From the NCBI GenBank assembly GCA_009911175.1, contig QXWX01000058.1, positions 1 to 47,093 on the forward strand: a DNA stretch of 47,093 nt. Reading direction: 5' to 3'. The notes below the pieces were generated by a model. It was not told the DNA's origin and did no database searches. It saw nothing but the letters and a program-made list of their open reading frames with translations. Positions 41,866 through 47,093 of the stretch are shown here, piece by piece. The DNA comes from Lachnospiraceae bacterium. GTDB lineage: Bacteria; Bacillota_A; Clostridia; Lachnospirales; Lachnospiraceae. The position numbers and the translations under genes were made by a program. The number at the start of each line of letters is the position of its first letter. The stretch's first letter is position 1.

Positions 41866-42720
41866 TCAGGTTGTCTCCCGCACCATATAGAGGTTCCTCC
41901 ACCCTTTCTGTCCGCGGAAAATGCAATAGCCGGAATAAAACACCGCGGCAGCGGTCACTGCAAGAGCAGCCGGAACGGAAATCATCCCATACATTTTCTC
42001 ATCTGCCGCTGTCCGGATCCAGAGGATACACCAGACGGAACAGACCAGCAACGCAAATGTCTCGGAAACTATTCTCCGGCTGTACAGTGTGCCGAAGCAG
42101 ATACAGCAGGTGATGGAGTAGGGCAGGAGGAACTGGAGCAGCACTTCTTCCGGCAACATTTTTCCGGTCAGGACAGTTGCCGCAAAAAATGCGTCAAGCA
42201 TCAAAAAGTCCGCCATCGCAAACAGGAAGATCCGCGCCGCGTAAATCTGCCGCAGAGAATAAAAAGCCGTTCCCTCAATCTCTGTCGCCCGCGCGTTCCG
42301 GTTTTTCCACAGCTCCGGGAGCAGCAAGACGGCAAACAGAGGCGCCGCGGCTCCCATGGATTTTCGGACCGCAATGCCGCTTTCCGAGACAACCAGCAGA
42401 ATCCAGAGTAGCACCAAAAGCCCTCCCTGCAGGATCCACCAGCGCTTGCGTATATATTGGCTCTGCTGGTAAACAAATTCCGCACTGGAAAGCTGCTCCC
42501 GGGACTCCATTTCATAAAATGCCGCTTTGGAGAGGCGGATGGTTTCCCGCAAGCAGCTCTGGCTGGATTCTGTGCAGCTGACAGACTCTACAGAACTGAT
42601 AGGTTCCGGCGGTAATTCGCCGGAAATATCATCCGGACTTCGGAAGATTCCTGATCCATTGCAGGAAATAGATTTGCCTGCGAAAAGATATTTTCTAATC
42701 CGGTCATCTGATTTTTTCAT
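41866..42720 (-). CDS. Multi-pass membrane protein of unknown function
   Basis: 284 aa. Residues 1-100 are cytoplasmic and Ser/Glu-rich; five or six hydrophobic segments follow (WWILQGGLLVLLWILLVV, then MGAAAPLFAVLLLPEL, and others). No zinc anti-sigma motif (HxxxCxxC) is seen, so a classical anti-sigma role is not shown. It lies between the ECF sigma gene and the ABC genes in the same direction and could sense envelope stress or add a third exporter subunit. Confidence 0.65.
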   Translation of the reverse strand: MKKSDDRIRKYLFAGKSISCNGSGIFRSPDDISGELPPEPISSVESVSCTESSQSCLRETIRLSKAAFYEMESREQLSSAEFVYQQSQYIRKRWWILQGGLLVLLWILLVVSESGIAVRKSMGAAAPLFAVLLLPELWKNRNARATEIEGTAFYSLRQIYAARIFLFAMADFLMLDAFFAATVLTGKMLPEEVLLQFLLPYSITCCICFGTLYSRRIVSETFALLVCSVWCILWIRTAADEKMYGMISVPAALAVTAAAVFYSGYCIFRGQKGWRNLYMVRETT

Positions 42721-42792
42721 AATGTCTCCTTTCTTTACCGCAGCCGGATTTTCAGCAGCAGCTTCTTAATATTCTGTACCTTTCTACAGTAA

Positions 42793-43314
42793 CTATATTT
42801 CCAGATATTCGGTCATCCATTTCCGTATTTTTCGGATCCGGTACTTTACAAGCGGCAGGCCTATCCCAAGGATCCGCGCAATATCCTTCTGCTTTTGCTC
42901 CTGCTGGAAATACAGAACCGCAACCTCCCGCAGTTCCTCCGGCAGGGCCTCGAGAGCCATACGGACATCCATCGCCTGCTCCAGATCTTCCGCCTGGAAA
43001 TCCGGATATTCCATTGCTTCCTCCAGTAGAACCTCCTTCTGATTCCTGACATAATTTTTTCTGTAATAGTCGCTGCATACATTTGAAGCAATCGCATAAA
43101 GATAATTGGCGGCCTTTCCGTAGTGGCGGTACTGAGGCAAGGTGTGGAAAAAACGGACAAAGGTTTCCTGCGCCATATCCTCGGCATAGCCTGGATCTCC
43201 AATATGCGAACGGCAGTACCCGAGTATCCTGGAAAAATATTTTTCCACAAATGCTTCTACGGCACGTTCGTCCCCCTTCCGCATTTTTTGTATCAGCAAA
43301 ATATCGGTATCCAT
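42793..43314 (-). CDS. ECF-type RNA polymerase sigma factor
   Basis: 173 aa, with GGAGGG before the ATG. Region 2 (YAEDMAQETFVRFFHTLPQY, then ANYLYAIASNVCSDYYRKNY) and region 4 (ALEALPEELREVAVLYFQQE, then KDIARILGIGLPLVKYRIRK) are clear. It heads the operon with the membrane protein and ABC exporter, the usual layout for a sigma factor that controls its own transport genes. Confidence 0.93.
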   Translation of the reverse strand: MDTDILLIQKMRKGDERAVEAFVEKYFSRILGYCRSHIGDPGYAEDMAQETFVRFFHTLPQYRHYGKAANYLYAIASNVCSDYYRKNYVRNQKEVLLEEAMEYPDFQAEDLEQAMDVRMALEALPEELREVAVLYFQQEQKQKDIARILGIGLPLVKYRIRKIRKWMTEYLEI

Positions 43315-43453
43315 GGTTTCCCTCCCCTCAGCAGCTCTTCCTATCTATATATAACGTGAAATAGGGCAAAAAAGATAGCCGGGAAGTGAATTTTTAGCCG
43401 CCTTTCATTTCAATACTATTTTATCTATCTTTGCAGAACAAATTGGATTTTCA

Positions 43454-43482
43454 TTGAATCAATTCTTTAAAATTGTTATATT
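43454..43482 (+). promoter_or_regulatory. Sigma-A promoter of the AAA/PD-(D/E)XK gene
   Basis: TTGAAT (43454-43459) and TATATT (43477-43482) are 17 bases apart. The coding start lies 67 bases downstream. Confidence 0.65.
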
Positions 43483-43549
43483 ATCCGTGACAGACTTTTT
43501 ATGGATTTCATTCTTATCACAAATACAATAAAATTGGAGAGTAAATCAA

Positions 43550-45178
43550 ATGTCAAAAAAGAAAAAGCTTCCAATCGGAATTGAATTTTTTAAAACATTT
43601 AAAAGAGATCATTTTTATTATGTCGATAAAACAGGATTTATCCGCGATCTAATTGAATCAAGGGGGAGCGTGAATCTGATCACAAGACCGCGCCGATTTG
43701 GGAAGAGCCTGAATTTAGATATGCTGAAAGCATTTTTTGAAATCGGTACGGATCCGACTTTATTTGACGGACTGGAAATTGCAGAAGAGACCGAGATCTG
43801 TGAGCAGTACATGGGCAAATATCCTGTGATTTCCATCACTCTGAAAGATGTGGATGGAATGGAGTTCCAGACAGCATATGACATGCTGGGAATTACAGTC
43901 AGCAGAGAGGCCAGACATTTCAAGTTTCTTTTAGAAAGCAGCAAACTGATGCAATACGAAAAGGATCAGCTTATCCGTCTGATGAAAGGTGAGTTTAAGA
44001 AAGCAGCTCATCTTCATAACAGCCTGCGTCTTTTAACAGAATTACTTTTTGAACATTATGGAATTCCTGTAATTGTCTTAATTGATGAATATGACGTTCC
44101 TCTGGATAAAGCATATCAGAATCATTATTATCCAGAGATGGTAAGCCTGATCCGCTCTTTGTTCAGCCAGGTACTGAAAACAAATGACAATTTATATTTT
44201 GCCGTGATTACCGGATGCCTTCGGATTACAAAAGAAAGCATTTTCACAGGGCTGAATAATTTTAAGGTAAGAACGATCTCGGATATCCGTTTTGCGGAAT
44301 ATTTTGGGTTTACGGCAGATGAAGTGAAGGCTTTGCTTGAATATTATAACCTGGAAGATAAATTTGATTTATTAAAGGAATGGTATGACGGTTACCGCTT
44401 TGGAAATACAGACGTTTATTGTCCATGGGATGTGCTCAATCAATGCGACAAATTCCTGGAGACAAACGAGGCTCCAATGGAAGCTCATTGGGAGAACAGC
44501 AGCGGCAATGCAATTGTAAAAGCCCTTCTTGAGACAGCCACAGAAACCACGAAAAGCCAGATTGAAGCTCTGATTTCCGGCGAAGCTGTGGAAAAGGTAT
44601 TGATTCCGGAATTGACTTATACAGATCTTGAAAGTAACGATGAGGAAGAACGCCAGGCCTATCTGTGGAGTGTACTCTATGCGGCAGGGTATCTGACTAA
44701 TGCCGGAAGGCTTGAAAACAGGGTTTATTGGTTAATGATTCCCAATCGAGAAGTGTTGGGAATTTATGAAAATCGAATCCGCTCCTGGTTCAAGCTACGG
44801 ATCATAAGCGATACCGGCAGGTGGAGAAAGTTCTGCGAAGCAATGAACGCAGGCGAGGCCGCGGAGGTACAGAACCTCCTGAACAATTTTATGGCTGTCT
44901 CCATCAGTATCCGCGATACCTTTACACGAAAGGAGATGAAAGAAAACTTTTATCACGGAATGATCTTAGGGCTTCTACAGGCAGAAGGAAGCTGGAGTGT
45001 GAAATCTAACGCAGAATCTGGAATAGGATACACCGATATCCGCCTGGAAATTCCCTCCACAAAAACAGGCTGCATCATCGAAGTCAAGTATGCCGAAAAC
45101 GGCCGATATGAGCAGTCATGTTCCACTATATTGGCAGGATGCCGCGCGGCGAGTGCGCGGCACCGTATGAACAATTAG
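43550..45178 (+). CDS. AAA-ATPase-like protein with C-terminal PD-(D/E)XK nuclease-like domain
   Basis: 542 aa. The Walker-A-like RPRRFGKS lies at about residues 46-53 and LIDEYDVPLDKAY is the Walker B region, as in the AAA-ATPase-like family. The C-terminal PDDEXK_9 core keeps GYTD and IEVK (Asp and Glu-x-Lys). After that, the expected helices are replaced by GCRAASARHRMNN, encoded by a G+C-rich palindrome. These proteins occur in many copies in gut Clostridia and Bacteroidetes; their function is not established. The product may be truncated at the C-terminus. Confidence 0.85.
   Translation: MSKKKKLPIGIEFFKTFKRDHFYYVDKTGFIRDLIESRGSVNLITRPRRFGKSLNLDMLKAFFEIGTDPTLFDGLEIAEETEICEQYMGKYPVISITLKDVDGMEFQTAYDMLGITVSREARHFKFLLESSKLMQYEKDQLIRLMKGEFKKAAHLHNSLRLLTELLFEHYGIPVIVLIDEYDVPLDKAYQNHYYPEMVSLIRSLFSQVLKTNDNLYFAVITGCLRITKESIFTGLNNFKVRTISDIRFAEYFGFTADEVKALLEYYNLEDKFDLLKEWYDGYRFGNTDVYCPWDVLNQCDKFLETNEAPMEAHWENSSGNAIVKALLETATETTKSQIEALISGEAVEKVLIPELTYTDLESNDEEERQAYLWSVLYAAGYLTNAGRLENRVYWLMIPNREVLGIYENRIRSWFKLRIISDTGRWRKFCEAMNAGEAAEVQNLLNNFMAVSISIRDTFTRKEMKENFYHGMILGLLQAEGSWSVKSNAESGIGYTDIRLEIPSTKTGCIIEVKYAENGRYEQSCSTILAGCRAASARHRMNN
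45142..45163. repeat. G+C-rich palindrome at the convergent gene ends
   Basis: GCCGCGC and GCGCGGC form a 7-bp stem in otherwise A+T-rich sequence. It overlaps the 3' end of the PD-(D/E)XK gene and lies beyond the end of the convergent glpP. It could be a weak terminator or a small inserted repeat. Confidence 0.5.
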
Positions 45179-45195
45179 AAGTTCTTAAGAATAAC

Positions 45196-45756
45196 TCACG
45201 CATACCACAACGCATGATTTGTAGTGGACACCGCATCCGCGCCGGCGGACAGCGCCGTGATGACATGCTTCTTTTCGGACAGGAGACCGCCGGATATCAC
45301 CGGGATCTTCACGGCACTTTTGACCTGCCTGATGATATCCGGCATGATCCCGGGCATGATCTCTATGGCGCTGGGCATAGACAGCTCCACCTGCTTTTCC
45401 AGCGAATTCAGCGCGATCGAATCCACCAGGAAGGTCCGCTGTATCGCGATAAATCCCTGTTTCTGCGCCTCCTTCACAAGATTTGGCTTTGTGCTGACGA
45501 TCCCGTCCGCGCCGGCGTTTCTCAGGATAAACTCCACGGATACGTCCCGGATCGCCATGCCGGTCACAAAGTCCATGTGTACGATCGCGATTTTTCCATG
45601 AGCTTTTACCTGCTTGACGATCTCCGTGATATTGCAGATAGAACCATATAAAATAAATATAATCTTGCATTGTGTTTTAAAGCATTCCCGCAGGTCGTCC
45701 TCATTTCTGACCGCGGCTATCATCGGGAAATCCGCGAGTATCTCAGATAGCTTCAT
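45196..45756 (-). CDS. glpP: Glycerol-3-phosphate responsive antiterminator GlpP
   Basis: 186 aa, with AGGAGGGAG before the ATG. It is a TIM-barrel-like RNA-binding regulator: IFILYGSICNITEIVKQVKA, HMDFVTGMAIRDVSVEFI, DGIVSTKPNLVKEAQKQG and EIMPGIMPDII are family motifs. In Bacillus subtilis GlpP with glycerol-3-phosphate prevents termination in the glpD leader. It lies 36 bases after the HAD phosphatase gene, in the same operon. Terminator hairpins in nearby leaders are possible targets. Confidence 0.9.
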   Translation of the reverse strand: MKLSEILADFPMIAAVRNEDDLRECFKTQCKIIFILYGSICNITEIVKQVKAHGKIAIVHMDFVTGMAIRDVSVEFILRNAGADGIVSTKPNLVKEAQKQGFIAIQRTFLVDSIALNSLEKQVELSMPSAIEIMPGIMPDIIRQVKSAVKIPVISGGLLSEKKHVITALSAGADAVSTTNHALWYA

Positions 45757-45792
45757 ACTAGTCTCCCTCCTTCATAAAGTAGTGCTCTGTTG

Positions 45793-46593
45793 CTATAATT
45801 CCTTCAGGACCTCTGCCATCTCATACAGCCCTTCGAATACCGCATCCGGCTTTACATCAGATTTTTCTATGTCTTCCAGGCGTGTCTCCCCGGACAGGAC
45901 CAGGATCCCGTTGGCTCCGTTATTGACGCCGGTTTTTACATCGGTGTAGATCCGGTCTCCCACAAAGCTGATGTACTCCCGGGGGATCTTTGTCTTTTCC
46001 AGGATCATATCGACGGTTTCCCTGAACGGCTTTCCCAGATAATGAGGGTGCTTTCCGGTGGACAGTTCAATGGCCGCGCAGATGGATCCGCAGTCCGGAA
46101 TGAAACCTGTTTCTGTAGGGCAGTTGATATCCAGATGGGTGGAAATAAACTCTGCTCCGTTGCGGATCAGGGTACATGCCTTAGTCAGTTTATCATAATC
46201 AAGTGTTTTGTCAAATCCAACGACAACAATGTCCGCGTCCTCCTTGACCAGGCGGATCCCGTATTCCTGAAAATGCTGCTCCAGGGCGCGCGTGCCGAGC
46301 AGATACACCTTTTTTTCCGGGAAATTTTTCATCAGGTAGATCGCAGTGACATCCCCCGAGGTCATGATCTCCTCTTTCGTTATGGAACATCCCATTTTCG
46401 CAAGCTTCCGTATATAATTATCCGCGGAATCCGATGAATTATTTGTAAAAAAAATGAACTTCTTTCCTAATCTGGACACCTCGGATAAAAATTCCAGGGA
46501 CCCTTTCAGAAGCTGGCTGCCAAGATAAAATGTTCCGTCCATATCCAGCACAAACAGCCGGGTCCTTTCGAGCAGTTGTTTTTTGTTCATCAT
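45793..46593 (-). CDS. HAD-IIA family phosphatase (NagD/AraL-like)
   Basis: 266 aa from ATG 46593, set by AAAGGAG; the open frame continues upstream through a leader hairpin. D17 and D19 in FVLDMDGTFYLG are the catalytic pair, followed by FFTNNSS (motif II) and VGDRIYTDVKTG (motif IV). HAD-IIA enzymes dephosphorylate small phosphorylated compounds, including glycerol-3-phosphate and sugar phosphates. The glpP neighbour suggests a glycerol phosphate link. Confidence 0.87.
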   Translation of the reverse strand: MMNKKQLLERTRLFVLDMDGTFYLGSQLLKGSLEFLSEVSRLGKKFIFFTNNSSDSADNYIRKLAKMGCSITKEEIMTSGDVTAIYLMKNFPEKKVYLLGTRALEQHFQEYGIRLVKEDADIVVVGFDKTLDYDKLTKACTLIRNGAEFISTHLDINCPTETGFIPDCGSICAAIELSTGKHPHYLGKPFRETVDMILEKTKIPREYISFVGDRIYTDVKTGVNNGANGILVLSGETRLEDIEKSDVKPDAVFEGLYEMAEVLKEL

Positions 46594-46629
46594 ACTTTTT
46601 AACTCCTTTACGCATAGCTTTTCTAAAAC

Positions 46630-46667
46630 AAACAGAGCGAACAGGTCTGATCCCATTCGCTCTGTTT
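46630..46667 (-). promoter_or_regulatory. Leader terminator/attenuator upstream of the HAD-glpP operon
   Basis: AAACAGAGCGAA and TTCGCTCTGTTT form a perfect 12-bp stem. On the - strand it is followed by GTTTT, forming an intrinsic terminator between the promoter and the HAD start, 36 bases before the ATG. A candidate target for antitermination. Confidence 0.7.
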
Positions 46668-46754
46668 CCGGATACTGTCTGGATAAAAAAAAGCAATCCA
46701 AAAGTCCCTTGTCATGGGATTCGGACCACTCTTAGCACTCTTGTCTCGTTACTT

Positions 46755-46783
46755 AATATACAACGTATCACACACAATGTCAA
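46755..46783 (-). promoter_or_regulatory. Sigma-A promoter of the HAD-glpP operon
   Basis: On the - strand TTGACA (46778-46783) and TATATT (46755-46760) are 17 bases apart. The leader from here to the HAD start is about 155 bases. Confidence 0.8.
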
Positions 46784-46852
46784 TATGGATAAAAAAAATA
46801 ATAAAATTTCTTTTTCATTATGCAGAATATCCAAAACTCTAAAAATTTGTTA

Positions 46853-46881
46853 TTGACATACTCTGGAAAAACTGCTATATT
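46853..46881 (+). promoter_or_regulatory. Sigma-A promoter of the last, partial gene
   Basis: TTGACA (46853-46858) and TATATT (46876-46881) are 17 bases apart. The same pair of hexamers and spacing occurs in the divergent HAD-glpP promoter. Confidence 0.8.
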
Positions 46882-46898
46882 GATAACACCTAGAGAAA

Positions 46899-46951
46899 AT
46901 ATAGAGAAAGGTAACTCAACGAGATGAGTTTGCCTTTCTCTATATTTTTTT
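46899..46951 (+). promoter_or_regulatory. Leader terminator/attenuator upstream of the partial gene
   Basis: ATATAGAGAAAGG pairs with CCTTTCTCTATAT and inner AACTCA with TGAGTT, followed by six T. It begins within about 12 bases of the expected transcription start, so the RNA would end there unless termination is prevented. Confidence 0.75.
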
Positions 46952-47008
46952 ATGCGGATTTGATCCGCCGTGAGTAAATATTACATACAAGAAGAGGAGG
47001 AAATAAAC

Positions 47009-47093
47009 ATGCGTATTTTTCAAATTTGTTACCATACCGCCTGCGGCGGCACAAATGATGACGAAAGCTTCGATTCCATATTTCCATATAGAC
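47009..47093 (+). CDS. Partial CDS, function not recognised
   Basis: It starts with ATG at 47009 after GAGGAGG and runs off the window. The 28 visible residues begin MRIFQICYHTACGGTNDDES, with two Cys and a Gly-Gly. Too short to identify. It has its own strong promoter and a leader terminator. Confidence 0.7.
   Translation, partial: MRIFQICYHTACGGTNDDESFDSIFPYR

Larger units (their letters stand above)
46594..47008. other. Divergent regulatory region with leader hairpins
   Basis: There is no gene in these 415 bases. They carry two strong divergent promoters, a terminator-like hairpin in each transcript leader, and a second possible hairpin for the - strand transcript at about 46690-46725 (TCCC/GGGA with TCC/GGA and a T run). 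Confidence 0.7.

Noticed and set aside
46690..46735. T-box-like motif (AGTGGTCC) in the HAD-glpP leader
   Set aside because: It does not match the T-box consensus TGGNACC closely, and the nearby gene is not an aminoacyl-tRNA or amino acid gene.

Overview
The window most resembles a motile, anaerobic, Gram-positive member of the Clostridia, probably Lachnospiraceae. This is inferred from the flgM-flgN-flgK-flgL-DUF6470-fliW-csrA order, a sigma-D-like promoter at flgM, strong AGGAGG ribosome binding sites, TTG and GTG starts, lipoprotein sugar-binding proteins, and an AAA-ATPase-like/PD-(D/E)XK protein of a type common in gut Firmicutes. No rRNA, tRNA or CRISPR array was seen. The taxon cannot be named from this sequence alone.

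Region 1 (1-7978, + strand) is a surface-polymer or flagellin-modification cluster: a radical SAM enzyme, a glycosyltransferase-like protein, a very large methyltransferase/kinase-like/cytidylyltransferase fusion, and two paralogous TIM-barrel proteins. Four consecutive proteins carry a Rossmann-like glycine-rich module. Two contain in-frame tandem repeats. The position next to motility genes suggests flagellin or envelope decoration, but this is inference.

Region 2 (8311-21993) is motility and chemotaxis. It has two PilZ proteins, an inward-facing pair of FliK-like and stand-alone FlhB C-terminal-like genes on the - strand, then cheA-cheW-cheR, cheB, flgM-flgN-flgK-flgL, a DUF6470 gene, fliW and csrA. 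Several palindromic repeats lie between these genes, including a structured element present twice (2582-2780 and 16451-16647) whose stems covary, and a MITE-like element whose terminal repeat supplies the csrA stop codon.

Region 3 (22286-39313, - strand) is metabolic. cysK and a hybrid histidine kinase paired with a lone solute-binding lipoprotein lie promoter-distal to a long probable operon. That operon begins with a GntR/UTRA regulator and encodes a sugar ABC transporter (binding protein and two permeases), a SIS protein, an FGGY kinase, an M20 amidohydrolase, a metallo-beta-lactamase-fold hydrolase, a threonine-synthase-like PLP enzyme, an SDR, a TIM-barrel isomerase and a RidA protein. 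It has a near-consensus promoter and a palindromic candidate operator. The set looks like a pathway for an amino- or acyl-substituted sugar or sugar-acid conjugate; the substrate is unknown.

Region 4 (39555-47093) holds an ECF sigma factor with a membrane protein and an ABC-2 type exporter (- strand), an AAA/PD-(D/E)XK gene with an altered C-terminus, and a HAD phosphatase-glpP operon. Divergent strong promoters upstream of HAD-glpP and of the last, partial gene each transcribe a leader with a terminator-like hairpin, which suggests antitermination control, possibly by the GlpP protein encoded beside them.
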